Assembly (NCBI RefSeq): GCF_900100535.1
Contig: NZ_FNDG01000021.1
Coordinates: 53,737 to 117,736, forward strand
DNA: 64,000 nt
Direction of reading: 5' to 3'
From: Phytopseudomonas flavescens
GTDB taxonomy: Bacteria > Pseudomonadota > Gammaproteobacteria > Pseudomonadales > Pseudomonadaceae
Each line of letters opens with the position of its first letter. Position 1 is the first letter of the stretch. Below, piece by piece: positions 1 through 8,156 of this stretch. The notes under the pieces are model-generated. The model saw only the letters and a list, made by a program, of their open reading frames with translations, did no database searches and was not told where the DNA came from. The position numbers and the translations under genes are program-made.

Positions 1-356
1 ATGCAGACGATGGCATCGGCGCAGTGGGCGTTGACCATGTACTCCACGGAGTCGGCGATGATCTCGCGGCTCGGCAGCGAATAGAGCATGCCGTCGTGGC
101 CCATGGCGATGCCATCGTCGACGGCGATGGTGTTGAATTCCTTGGCCACACCGCCGACCCGTTCGATCTCGCGGGCGACCAGTTGGCCGAGGTCCTTCAG
201 GTGCACGTGGCCGGGCACGAACTGGGTGAAGGAGTTGGCGATGGCGATGATCGGTTTCTTGAAGTCTTCGTCCTTCATCCCGGTGGCGCGCCACAGGGCT
301 CGGGCGCCGGCCATGTTGCGGCCGTGGGTGGAGGTCTTCGAGCGGTAATCGGGCAT
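1..356 (-). CDS. ilvD: Dihydroxy-acid dehydratase, N-terminal part (cut by window edge)
   Basis: IlvD dehydrates 2,3-dihydroxy-isovalerate and -methylvalerate to the 2-keto acids in valine, leucine and isoleucine synthesis; it is a cytoplasmic Fe-S enzyme. The visible 118 residues begin MPDYRSKTSTHGRNMAGARA and include the family stretches ANSFTQFVPGHVHLKDLG and IAVDDGIAMGHDGMLYSLPSRE. The frame stays open to base 1, so about four fifths of the protein lies outside the window. The start is the ATG at 356, which gives the standard IlvD N-terminus. Its upstream region (357-598) holds competing inverted repeats listed separately. The identification is secure from sequence alone. Confidence 0.96.
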   Translation of the reverse strand, partial: MPDYRSKTSTHGRNMAGARALWRATGMKDEDFKKPIIAIANSFTQFVPGHVHLKDLGQLVAREIERVGGVAKEFNTIAVDDGIAMGHDGMLYSLPSREIIADSVEYMVNAHCADAIVC

Positions 357-422
357 GACGGTTTCCTGCGGCTAATCAGGTGTCTGGTTATGTGCGTTGC
401 GTGAGCGTGTGGGACCGCAAGC

Positions 423-490
423 GAACGGCAGATGGCCGTGTTTGCGGAGAGCCGCGGTGCGCAACGGGTTTGCCGTTCACGCGGCCATCT
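423..490 (-). promoter_or_regulatory. Mutually exclusive inverted repeats upstream of ilvD
   Basis: The 242-bp gap between rlmI and ilvD contains no gene. Two inverted repeats overlap in it. GAACGGCA (423-430) pairs perfectly with TGCCGTTC (471-478). AGATGGCCGTG (430-440) pairs with CACGCGGCCATCT (478-490), apart from a two-base bulge. The pairings cross, so an RNA could form only one of them or a pseudoknot. On the minus strand this lies 67-134 nt upstream of the ilvD start, where a leader could regulate expression. The function is inferred; no leader peptide was recognised. Confidence 0.3.
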
Positions 491-598
491 CACTGGCCCG
501 CCGAAGGATGGTTGGCGAGGAATGCAACGATTCTACGCCGCTCGAGGCGCCAGGGGAAAGGGCGCCCGCCGATTGGTGGCAGGCGCGGGCCGTATCGC

Positions 599-1795
599 TC
601 AGCCGTTGGGCAGCAGGCGCACGGTCAGGCTCTTGATATAGCGGGTTTCGCCGATGGCCGGGTGCACCGGGTGATCCGGGCCCTGGCCGCCGCGCTCGAG
701 CAACTGAATGTTGCGGTCCAGGTGGCGGGCGCTGGTCAGCAGGATGTTCTGCAGGTTGTCCTCTTCCAGGTGCATGGAGCAACTGGCGCTGACCAGAATG
801 CCGTCCTTGCCCAGCAGGCGCATGGCGGTTTCGTTGAGGCGGCGATAGGCGGCCTCGCCGTTCTTGATGTCCTTCTTGCGCTTGATGAAGGCGGGTGGGT
901 CGGCGATCACCACGTCGAAGCGCTCCTCGGCCGATTTCAGTTCTCGCAGGGCGGCGAACACGTCACCTTCCACGCAGGTCATCTTCTCGGCGAAGCCGTT
1001 GAGCGTGGCGTTGCGCTCGACACCGTCGAGGGCGAAGGCCGAGGCGTCTACGCAGAACACTTCGCTGGCGCCGAACGCGGCGGCCTGCACGCCCCAGCCA
1101 CCGATATAGCTGAACAGGTCGAGCACACGCTTGCCTTGCACGTAGGGCGCCAGGCGGGCGCGATTCATGCGGTGATCAAAGAACCAGCCGGTCTTCTGAC
1201 CCGCGATCACCGGGGCCTCGAATTTCACGCCGTTCTCTTCCAGGGCGACCCATTCCGGCACCACGCCGAAGGCGGTGTCCACGTAACGCTCCAGGCCTTC
1301 GGCATCACGCGCGGCGGAGTCGTTCTTGAGCAGGATGCCGCTGGGCTTGATCACCTGGATCAACGCCGCGAGCACGTCGTCCTTGTGACGCTCCATGGTC
1401 GCGGAGGCCAGTTGCACCACCAGGATGTCGAAGAAGCGGTCGACCACCAGGCCCGGCAGCAGGTCGGAGTCGCCGTACACCAGGCGATAGCAGGGTTTGT
1501 CGAACAGCCGCTCGCGCAGGCTCAGGGCCACGTTGATGCGGTGCACCAGCAGGGATTTGTCCAGCACGTGCCTGACGTCGCGGGACAGCAGGCGGGCGCA
1601 GATCAGGTTGTTCGGGCTGAGGGCGACGATGCCCAGTGGCTTGCCGCCGGCGGCTTCGAGAATCGCCTGCTCGCCAGGCTGGAAGGCGTTGAGGGGGGTA
1701 GCGGCGACATCGATCTCGTTGCTGTAGACCCACAGGTGGCCGGCGCGCAGGCGTCGATCGGCGTTGGCTTTCAGGCGCAGGCTGGGCAGGGACAT
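599..1795 (-). CDS. rlmI: 23S rRNA m5C1962 methyltransferase RlmI
   Basis: Predicted SAM-dependent methyltransferase of 398 aa that makes 5-methylcytosine 1962 in 23S rRNA. The N-terminal part (about residues 2-80, starting MSLPSLRLKANADRRLRAGH) matches the PUA-like RNA-binding module. The C-terminal half carries the Rossmann motif VLDLFSYIGGWG, the substrate motif VIADPPAF and SASCSMH, which contains the likely catalytic cysteine. I chose the ATG at 1795 because the open frame further upstream codes for a low-complexity Arg/Pro stretch without family resemblance. Length fits the family. It lies downstream of, and in the same direction as, the PfpI-like gene at 1961-2500. Confidence 0.9.
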   Translation of the reverse strand: MSLPSLRLKANADRRLRAGHLWVYSNEIDVAATPLNAFQPGEQAILEAAGGKPLGIVALSPNNLICARLLSRDVRHVLDKSLLVHRINVALSLRERLFDKPCYRLVYGDSDLLPGLVVDRFFDILVVQLASATMERHKDDVLAALIQVIKPSGILLKNDSAARDAEGLERYVDTAFGVVPEWVALEENGVKFEAPVIAGQKTGWFFDHRMNRARLAPYVQGKRVLDLFSYIGGWGVQAAAFGASEVFCVDASAFALDGVERNATLNGFAEKMTCVEGDVFAALRELKSAEERFDVVIADPPAFIKRKKDIKNGEAAYRRLNETAMRLLGKDGILVSASCSMHLEEDNLQNILLTSARHLDRNIQLLERGGQGPDHPVHPAIGETRYIKSLTVRLLPNG

Positions 1796-1960
1796 GGGGG
1801 GCTCCGTCGAGAAAAACGCGCATTCTAAACGAGCCGCCCGCCGGGCGCTTGGTGGCGGTCGAAAAAGCAACCGCCGTCTCTGCGCCGACAGCGGTCGCCA
1901 GCTGGCTGGCAGGTGGGCAGGCTGCATGCCCTGGTCCAGCCAGGGCCAGCTTTCAAAGGG

Positions 1961-2500
1961 CTAGGCGGTGAGCGCTTCGATCAGCTTCTTGTTGAAGGCC
2001 GGAATGTCATCCGGGTTGCGGCTGCTGATCAGCGAACCGTCGACCACCACCTCCTTGTCCACCCAGGTGGCGCCGGCATTTTTCAGGTCGTCGGTCAGTG
2101 ACGGCCAACTGGTGAGGGTCTTGCCCTTGACCAGGTCGGCGCTGGCCAGAATCCAGGCGCCGTGGCAGATCACCGCGATGGGCTTGTTGGCGCGTGCCGC
2201 ATCCTTGACCAGTTGCACGGCGCTTTCGTCGAGACGGATGGTGTCCGAGTTGACCACTCCGCCGGGTAGCACGATGGCGTCGTAGTCCTCGATCCTCGCC
2301 GTGTCGAAGGTCTTGTCGACGGTGAAGGCGTCAGCTGGCGTGGTATGGTTCCAGCCGATGACCTCGCCGCGCTTGCTGGAGAGGATCTCGGCGCTGGCGC
2401 CAACTGCCTCCAGCGCCTGCTTGGGGCCGGTCAACTCGACCTGTTCGAAGCCGTCGGTAACCAGCAGGGCGACACGTTTGCCTGTCAGGGACTTGCTCAT
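1961..2500 (-). CDS. DJ-1/PfpI family protein (protease/glyoxalase type)
   Basis: Protein of 179 aa of the class I glutamine-amidotransferase-like DJ-1/PfpI family, whose members act as stress-protective glyoxalases, deglycases or weak proteases in the cytoplasm. VALLVTDGFEQVELTGP near residue 10 carries the conserved Glu region. AVICHGAW holds the nucleophile-elbow Cys112 followed by His113. YDAIVLPGG is the characteristic strand-loop. The start at 2500 (MSKSLTGKRV) is the normal family start; the longer upstream frame adds unrelated residues. The substrate cannot be told from sequence. It corresponds in position to the pfpI gene of P. aeruginosa. Confidence 0.85.
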   Translation of the reverse strand: MSKSLTGKRVALLVTDGFEQVELTGPKQALEAVGASAEILSSKRGEVIGWNHTTPADAFTVDKTFDTARIEDYDAIVLPGGVVNSDTIRLDESAVQLVKDAARANKPIAVICHGAWILASADLVKGKTLTSWPSLTDDLKNAGATWVDKEVVVDGSLISSRNPDDIPAFNKKLIEALTA

Positions 2501-2664
2501 GGAACGTTCTCCGAGTGGGGTGACTGTGCAGGTTTCGGGTCGCCATGGCAGCGTAAGTTCAGGTAAATCGATGGCCAGCACATTTACTCGGTAACCAGTG
2601 GGCAAAAGTCATCGGCTGCAGGGTAGACTGTGCGCACCCCCACCTTTCATGTCCCGCCGCCCCC

Positions 2665-3531
2665 ATGGAAAAAGAACTCTCCGCCGAGCAGATCCAGACG
2701 TTTCTGCAGGGCATCAGCGTGCCGCCCCAGCCACAGATCATGGTCGACCTGCAGTTCGAGCAGGTCATGCCCAACCCGGATCTCAAGGCCATCGCGCGCT
2801 TGATCAGTCAGGATCCGGGGCTCTCCGGGGCCTTGCTGAAGATCGTCAATTCGCCGTACTTCGGCCTGGCAAACCGCATCGGCTCGATCCAGCGTGCGGT
2901 CAATCTGCTGGGCAGCCGCTCGGTGATCAACATGGTCAACGCGCTGTCGATCCGTGGCGAGATGACCGACGACACCATCGTCACCCTCAACCGCTTCTGG
3001 GACACCGCCCAGGACGTGGCCATGACCTGCCTGACCCTGGCCAAGCGCATCGGTTACGAAGCCGTGGACGAGGCCTACACCCTCGGCCTGTTCCACAACT
3101 GCGGCATTCCGTTGATGCTCAAGCGGTTTCCCGATTACATGAGGGTGCTCGAAGAGTCCTACGCCAGCGCCAGTGCCGAGAAGCGCGTGGTCGATACCGA
3201 GAACCGTCTGCTCAACACCAACCACGCGGTGGTGGGCTACTACATGGCCAAATCGTGGAACCTGCCGCTGCACCTGTGCGAGGCCATTGCCAATCACCAC
3301 AACGCCTTGGTCATCTTCGCCGATGAGAACGGTCGTGATGCGCAGCTCAAGAACCTGCTGGCCATCCTCAAGATGGCCGAGCATATCTGCCGCAGTTATC
3401 AGGTGCTGGGCAACCAGAGCGAAGATCACGAATGGCAGAGCATCGAGCCACTGATCCTCGATTACGTGGGGCTTTCGGGGTACGACTTCGAGAACCTGCG
3501 CGAGAGTATTCGCGACCTCGGCGCCGCTTGA
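2665..3531 (+). CDS. HDOD domain signalling protein
   Basis: Protein of 288 aa with one HDOD domain spanning about residues 20-220. It begins MEKELSAEQIQTFLQG and contains LISQDPGLSGALLKIVNSPYFG, the typical HDOD opening, followed by LGLFHNCG, HAVVGYYMAKSW and IANHHN. The HD metal motif is degenerate (HN in LFHNCG), as usual for HDOD proteins, which act as signalling or scaffold proteins rather than proven hydrolases. No membrane segment or partner domain is present. No clear ribosome binding site precedes the ATG, but no alternative start fits better. The gene stands alone, divergent from the pfpI-like gene and upstream of mutM. Confidence 0.85.
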   Translation: MEKELSAEQIQTFLQGISVPPQPQIMVDLQFEQVMPNPDLKAIARLISQDPGLSGALLKIVNSPYFGLANRIGSIQRAVNLLGSRSVINMVNALSIRGEMTDDTIVTLNRFWDTAQDVAMTCLTLAKRIGYEAVDEAYTLGLFHNCGIPLMLKRFPDYMRVLEESYASASAEKRVVDTENRLLNTNHAVVGYYMAKSWNLPLHLCEAIANHHNALVIFADENGRDAQLKNLLAILKMAEHICRSYQVLGNQSEDHEWQSIEPLILDYVGLSGYDFENLRESIRDLGAA

Positions 3532-3610
3532 GCCGGTCCGCCGCCGACGGTTGACGTCATGACCTGGCAGCGCCTAGGGTGCTGCCTGCCACTTTGTCGA
3601 AGTACTCCCC

Positions 3611-4423
3611 ATGCCTGAATTGCCCGAAGTCGAAACCACCCGGCGTGGTATTGCGCCGCACCTCATTGGTCAGCGCGTCAGCCAGGTGATCGTCCGTGAG
3701 CGGCGCCTGCGCTGGCCGATTCCCGAGGACCTCGACGTGCGCCTGTCCGGCCAGCGCATCGAGGCCGTGGAACGGCGTGCCAAGTACCTGCTGATCAAGG
3801 CCGAGGCGGGCAGCCTGATCAGCCACCTGGGAATGTCCGGCAGCCTGCGCCTGGTCGAGGCCGGGCTTGCCGTCGCCAAGCACGATCACGTGGACATCGA
3901 GCTGGAGTCGGGGCTGGCGCTGCGCTACACCGACCCGCGGCGCTTCGGTGCCCTGCTGTGGAGCCAGGCGCCGCTGGAGCACGAGCTGCTGGTACGCCTG
4001 GGACCGGAGCCGCTGACCGACCTGTTCGATGGCGAGCGGTTGTACCAGTTGTCCCGCGGCAAGGCGGTGGCGGTCAAGCCGTTCATCATGGACAATGCCG
4101 TGGTGGTCGGCGTGGGCAACATTTACGCGACCGAGGCGCTGTTCGCCGCCGGTATCGATCCGCGCCGCGCCGCCGGTACGCTGTCGCGGGCGCGTTACGT
4201 GCGTCTTGCCGACGAGATCAAACGTGTACTGGCCCATGCCATCGAACGCGGCGGCACCACCCTGCGGGATTTCGTCGGCGGGGACGGCCAGCCCGGCTAC
4301 TTCCAGCAGGAGTTGTTCGCCTATGGCCGCGGCGGCCAGTTCTGCAAGGTCTGCGGCAGCACCCTGCGCGAGGTCAAGCTGGGGCAACGGGCCAGCGTCT
4401 ATTGCCCGAAATGCCAGCGTTAA
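3611..4423 (+). CDS. mutM: Formamidopyrimidine-DNA glycosylase (Fpg/MutM)
   Basis: Bifunctional DNA glycosylase/AP lyase of 270 aa that removes 8-oxoguanine and formamidopyrimidines from DNA. After loss of Met1 the mature N-terminus is PELPEVETTRRG, with the catalytic Pro2 and Glu3. Further signatures are HLGMSGSLR, YTDPRRFG and GVGNIYATEALFAAGI. The C-terminal zinc finger is complete: CKVC, then CPKC near residue 267. Length matches the family. The gene follows the HDOD gene by 79 bp on the same strand, possibly with its own promoter. Confidence 0.97.
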   Translation: MPELPEVETTRRGIAPHLIGQRVSQVIVRERRLRWPIPEDLDVRLSGQRIEAVERRAKYLLIKAEAGSLISHLGMSGSLRLVEAGLAVAKHDHVDIELESGLALRYTDPRRFGALLWSQAPLEHELLVRLGPEPLTDLFDGERLYQLSRGKAVAVKPFIMDNAVVVGVGNIYATEALFAAGIDPRRAAGTLSRARYVRLADEIKRVLAHAIERGGTTLRDFVGGDGQPGYFQQELFAYGRGGQFCKVCGSTLREVKLGQRASVYCPKCQR

Positions 4424-4528
4424 GCGCTCGCGCCCGGTTGCCAGGCGATTGACGGCCATCACGCTGACAATCGCCAGCTCGCTGTTATAGTTATCCGCAT
4501 CGTCCGCCTACCTCTGAAGGATCGCCCC

Positions 4529-4870
4529 ATGAAACTGTTTCGCTCTTGCGCTGCTGTTCTGGCGCTGACTGCTGCCTCGCTGGCACTCGCTGCCAACGCG
4601 CAAGAGGTGCCGCAGAATGTCAGCGGAGACCCGCTCTATACCGTTCAGGCCCCGGATGGTTTCGCCATGATCGGTGACCTGCTGATCGCCCGTCCGCTGT
4701 TGATCGGTGCCACGGTCATCGGTGCAGCGGCCTTCGTGGTGGCGCTGCCGTTCTCGGCGATGGGCGGCGGCATCGGTGCCACCGGCCGAGCGCTGGTGGT
4801 CGAGCCAGGCAAGGCGGCTTTCGTCCGCTGCCTGGGCTGCACCGGGGATGGTTACAACCAGCGGCAATGA
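4529..4870 (+). CDS. Small exported or membrane protein of unknown function
   Basis: Protein of 113 aa with a clear signal peptide: MKLF, then a hydrophobic core LALTAASLALAANA ending at about residue 24. A single hydrophobic segment follows at about residues 55-75 (LLIGATVIGAAAFVVALPF), then a glycine-rich stretch and a C-terminal CLGC motif whose cysteines could form a disulfide. AAGGATCG lies just before the ATG. I recall similar short proteins sometimes annotated as multidrug transporters downstream of mutM in pseudomonads, but nothing in the sequence supports transport. A terminator follows. Function unknown. Confidence 0.75.
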   Translation: MKLFRSCAAVLALTAASLALAANAQEVPQNVSGDPLYTVQAPDGFAMIGDLLIARPLLIGATVIGAAAFVVALPFSAMGGGIGATGRALVVEPGKAAFVRCLGCTGDGYNQRQ

Positions 4871-4885
4871 TCGCCGGGTTGCCAG

Positions 4886-4922
4886 ACGGCCCCTGACGCT
4901 CGCAGAGTCGGGGGCCGTTTTC
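4886..4922 (+). terminator. Rho-independent terminator
   Basis: ACGGCCCCTGAC (4886-4897) pairs with GTCGGGGGCCGT (4907-4918) with one wobble pair, followed by TTTTCG. It closes the unit of the small exported protein and lies just before the ribosome binding site of the Na/Pi cotransporter gene. Confidence 0.8.
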
Positions 4923-4949
4923 GTTTGGATACAGGCAAAGGAGGTGCCG

Positions 4950-6779
4950 GTGGGCAATAGATCGATGCTGTTCATCCTGCCATTGGTGGTGCTCGGGCTG
5001 GGGCTGTCCTTCTGGTTCAGTGCGCCCTGGACGCAGCTCTGTGCCGGCCTGGCGCTATTCCTGTTCGGCATGCAATGCCTGGAAGAGGGCTTGCGGCAGT
5101 TGGCGGGCAGCAAGCTGGAGCAGTTGCTCGGGCGCAGCACGTCAACGCCATTCAGGAGCCTGCTGTTCGGTGTCGGCGGTACCTTCCTGCTGCAGTCCAG
5201 TACCCTGGTTTCGCTGCTGACCATCGCCTTCATCAGCACCGGGCTGATTCAACTGGCCGGCGGCATCGCCATCCTGTTCGGCGCCAACCTGGGCGCCACC
5301 AGCGGTATCTGGTTGCTGGCCATGGCCGGGCAGAACCTCAGCCTTTCGCCGTTGGCGCTGCCCTTGCTGGTATTCGGCGTGCTGGCGAGTTTCCTGGGGC
5401 CGCGCAGCAAGGCGGCCGGGCGCATCGTGCTGGGCATCGCTTTCATCTTTCTCGGCATCGACCAGATCAAGGAGGGTTTCGCGAGTTTCGGCGATGGCCT
5501 GGACATGACGGCCTATCAGGTACAGGGGATTCTCGGCAGCCTGCTGTTCGCCGCTATCGGCCTGCTGGTGACGGTGGTGCTGCAGTCCAGCCATGCCACC
5601 CTGATGCTGACCCTGGCGGCGCTCGCCAGTGGTCAACTGGAGCTGGGCCAGAGCCTGGCCATCGCCATCGGCTCGAATATCGGCAGCAGCGTGACCACCG
5701 CGTTCGTCGGTTCGCTCGGCGGCAACCGCAGCGGCCAGCGCCTGGCACTGGCCCATGTGCTGTTCAACGTACTGACCGGCGTACTGGCGTTCATGCTGCT
5801 CGACCCGCTGGCGTGGCTGGTGCAGGCCGGCGCCGCGCTGGTCGGTCTGGGCGACAACCCGATGATCCAGCTGGCCATGTTCCATACCCTGTTCAATGCC
5901 ATGGGGGTGGCCCTGTTCTGGCCCTGGCAGCGCCAGTTGGCGCAGCGCCTGACCCATTGGCTGCCGGATCGCCAGGAGCCCCGGGTACTGATCACCGAGC
6001 TGGATCCGGCCCAGCCGGAGCGCACAACGGCGCGTTACCTGAACGAGCGAGCCCTGGACTCAGCCGACGCGGCGGCCGGCGCCGTGGTTCAGGAACTCGG
6101 CCACCTCGGGCGCCTGAGCCTGGAGGTGATCTGCCATGCCCTGTATCTGCCGGTGGACCAGTTGACCAGAGCGCGCATCGAGCCGGCCGTGTTGCAGGCG
6201 CCGCCAGAGCGTTTCCACTTGGATGCCGAGACGCTGTACCAGCAGCATATCAAGGGGGTCTATGGGGACCTGCTAAGTTTCATGGGTCGTCTGGAGCAAC
6301 CGCTGGACGAGCAGCACCAGCAGTTCTGGGTCGCCTGCCAGGTGGCGGCGTTGCAGCTGGTGGACGCGGTCAAGGACGCCAAGCACCTGCAAAAGAATCT
6401 CGGCCACTACCTCGGCGCTGATCCGTCGGCGGCCCGCGATGCTTATGTGGAGCTGCGTGGCCATCTGCTGGCGGTATTGCACGAAGTCCATGACCTGGCG
6501 CGCTCTACCCTGGATGAAACGCCCTGGCGCGCGAATTTGCAGGCACTGGACAGAAAGGCGGCACGCTTCGACGGTGATTTTCGGCAGCGCCTGTTCGCCC
6601 AGGTGCGCAGCGGAAGACTGGATGGCCTGCAGACCAGCTCGCTGATGAACGACCTGGGCTACGCCAGCCGCATCATCCAGAGCCTGCGCAACGTCCTGCT
6701 GATCGGCGAGGAACAGCCGCTGTTCCATGAACTGCGACGGCTGGGGGGCAGCGACGAGCGGCTGATCGTCCTCGACTGA
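4950..6779 (+). CDS. Na+/phosphate cotransporter with C-terminal PhoU-like domain
   Basis: Inner-membrane protein of 609 aa of the NptA/YjbB Na/Pi cotransporter family. Two inverted repeats of the transport domain are seen, each with the signature QSS motif: FLLQSSTLVSLL and VVLQSSHATLML. About eight hydrophobic segments lie before residue 360. The C-terminal part (about residues 380-600) is soluble, helical and PhoU-like. The start is taken as GTG at 4950, 5 nt after a strong AAGGAGG; an ATG at 4965 is an alternative 20 nt away. The gene follows a terminator, so it is probably transcribed alone. Its end lies only 20 bp from the convergent chemoreceptor-like gene. Confidence 0.88.
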   Translation: MGNRSMLFILPLVVLGLGLSFWFSAPWTQLCAGLALFLFGMQCLEEGLRQLAGSKLEQLLGRSTSTPFRSLLFGVGGTFLLQSSTLVSLLTIAFISTGLIQLAGGIAILFGANLGATSGIWLLAMAGQNLSLSPLALPLLVFGVLASFLGPRSKAAGRIVLGIAFIFLGIDQIKEGFASFGDGLDMTAYQVQGILGSLLFAAIGLLVTVVLQSSHATLMLTLAALASGQLELGQSLAIAIGSNIGSSVTTAFVGSLGGNRSGQRLALAHVLFNVLTGVLAFMLLDPLAWLVQAGAALVGLGDNPMIQLAMFHTLFNAMGVALFWPWQRQLAQRLTHWLPDRQEPRVLITELDPAQPERTTARYLNERALDSADAAAGAVVQELGHLGRLSLEVICHALYLPVDQLTRARIEPAVLQAPPERFHLDAETLYQQHIKGVYGDLLSFMGRLEQPLDEQHQQFWVACQVAALQLVDAVKDAKHLQKNLGHYLGADPSAARDAYVELRGHLLAVLHEVHDLARSTLDETPWRANLQALDRKAARFDGDFRQRLFAQVRSGRLDGLQTSSLMNDLGYASRIIQSLRNVLLIGEEQPLFHELRRLGGSDERLIVLD

Positions 6780-6799
6780 GCGCAGGGCTGCCGGCGGAC

Positions 6800-8089
6800 T
6801 CAGCGGCCTTCGATCATGCCGGTGGCCTGCTGGGTCGCCTCGCTGGTGCGGGTGGCCAGCTTGCGCACCTCGTCGGCGACCACGGCAAAGCCACGGCCCG
6901 CCTCGCCCGCCCGTGCCGCCTCGATGGCCGCATTGAGGGCCAGCAGGTTGGTCTGGTTGGCGATGCCCTGAATGGCGCCGACGATCTGCGTCAGCTTGAC
7001 GAGGTTTTCCTGTATTGCCTGGTGCTGCCGTTCCTGGGCCTGGCGCAGCTGGCTCTCTTCGTGACTGGCATGCACGTCGCTGATCGCGCCCACGGTGCGC
7101 AGCGGCGTGCCGTCGGCGCTGCGCCGGGTCTGCCCGCGGCCGCGAAACCAGCGGTACTCGCCATTACTGTGCCTGAGCCGGTAGACGACATCGAAGGGGG
7201 TTCGCCCGGAGCGGTCGCCGACATGGTCGACGAAAGCCTGTACGGCGCGCTGGCTGTCTTCGGGATGCAGGCGGGACAACCAGCTGTCGAACACGTCGGG
7301 AAATTCCTCGAGGGTCTGGTGGCCGAGCAGGCGGCGCATCTGCGACGAGAACCAGATGACGTTGTCCGGATTGGCCGGGTCGCCGGCAAGGATGTCGATA
7401 TCCCAGAGCGCATCCTGGATGCACTCGCGGGAAATCTCGAAGCGGGTCGATAGCAGGGCGAACTGCTGGTCACGCAGGCGCTGCTCGTGGATATCGTGCA
7501 GGCTGCCGACGCAGCGCCGTGGCAGTCCGCGTTCGTCACGCTGGGTCTCGCCACGCACATGCACCCAGCGGTAATCGCCGGTATCGGTGGCCAGGCGTAC
7601 TTCGATCCGATAGCGGGTCTGGCCACCACGATCGGCCAGATGTCGTGCCAGCGCGTCCCGGCTGTCCTGACGGTCGTCCGGGTGCAGACGCTCGTGCAAC
7701 AGGCTCAGGCGTGTGGGCGGTTGCGCCATTGCCGCCAGGCTACCGCTCCACTGCAGCGCTGCATCACCGGCTGGCAGCAGGTCGCCGTCGAGCTGCAGTT
7801 CCCAGAACAGCCCGTTGGCCGTGTGCGCCGCCAGTTGCCAGTGCGCCTGCCGATCTCGCAGGCAGGCCTCGCATTCGCCGAGCCGGTTCGCCAGTTGCTG
7901 CCGCTCTGCTTCCAGCGCGGCCACCTGTGCCCGCAGCGCCGTGTGGTCGGCGAGCAGGCGTTCGCCACTGGCGACGATGCGTTGCAGAATGGGATCGCGG
8001 CTGCCGAGCTGCAGGTTGGCGTGCGGCCTCTCCAGCCAGTCGGCCAGCCGAGCCAGTGCCTTGTGGGTGCCGCTGGCGAAAAACGCCAT
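6800..8089 (-). CDS. Soluble PAS-PAS protein with a very short MCP signalling domain
   Basis: Protein of 429 aa without membrane segments. Residues 36-80 look coiled-coil. Two PAS_3-type domains follow (about 82-203 and 218-342), both with the YRW motif and an LHPDD/LHPED turn. The C-terminus (360-429) is the chemoreceptor hairpin tip, including NQTNLLALNAAIEAARAGE and GRGFAVVADEVRKLA, and stops at MIEGR. Only some 70 residues of a signalling domain are present, against well over 150 in usual receptors. The ATG at 8089 has a GGAGG ahead. It lies 67 bp after the nitrile hydratase activator on the same strand, so it is probably co-transcribed with nitrile degradation. PAS ligand and kinase coupling are unknown; BdlA of P. 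aeruginosa has the same order with a full MCP domain. Confidence 0.82.
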   Translation of the reverse strand: MAFFASGTHKALARLADWLERPHANLQLGSRDPILQRIVASGERLLADHTALRAQVAALEAERQQLANRLGECEACLRDRQAHWQLAAHTANGLFWELQLDGDLLPAGDAALQWSGSLAAMAQPPTRLSLLHERLHPDDRQDSRDALARHLADRGGQTRYRIEVRLATDTGDYRWVHVRGETQRDERGLPRRCVGSLHDIHEQRLRDQQFALLSTRFEISRECIQDALWDIDILAGDPANPDNVIWFSSQMRRLLGHQTLEEFPDVFDSWLSRLHPEDSQRAVQAFVDHVGDRSGRTPFDVVYRLRHSNGEYRWFRGRGQTRRSADGTPLRTVGAISDVHASHEESQLRQAQERQHQAIQENLVKLTQIVGAIQGIANQTNLLALNAAIEAARAGEAGRGFAVVADEVRKLATRTSEATQQATGMIEGR

Positions 8090-8156
8090 CAAAGACCTCC
8101 CGTTCTTGCGTCCTGCAGTGATTGTTGCTGCCCGCCAGTGGTCCGAAACGACCCGC

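Noticed and set aside
380..1828. Long plus-strand open frame of 482 codons opposite rlmI
   Set aside because: It mirrors the rlmI coding frame in a high-GC genome; the product is His/Gly/Val-rich without family features and has no ribosome site.
6800..6990. Truncation of the chemoreceptor by a recent frameshift
   Set aside because: The sequence after the stop does not continue the MCP helix in another frame before the convergent gene is met 20 bp on, so a natural short domain or old deletion is more likely.
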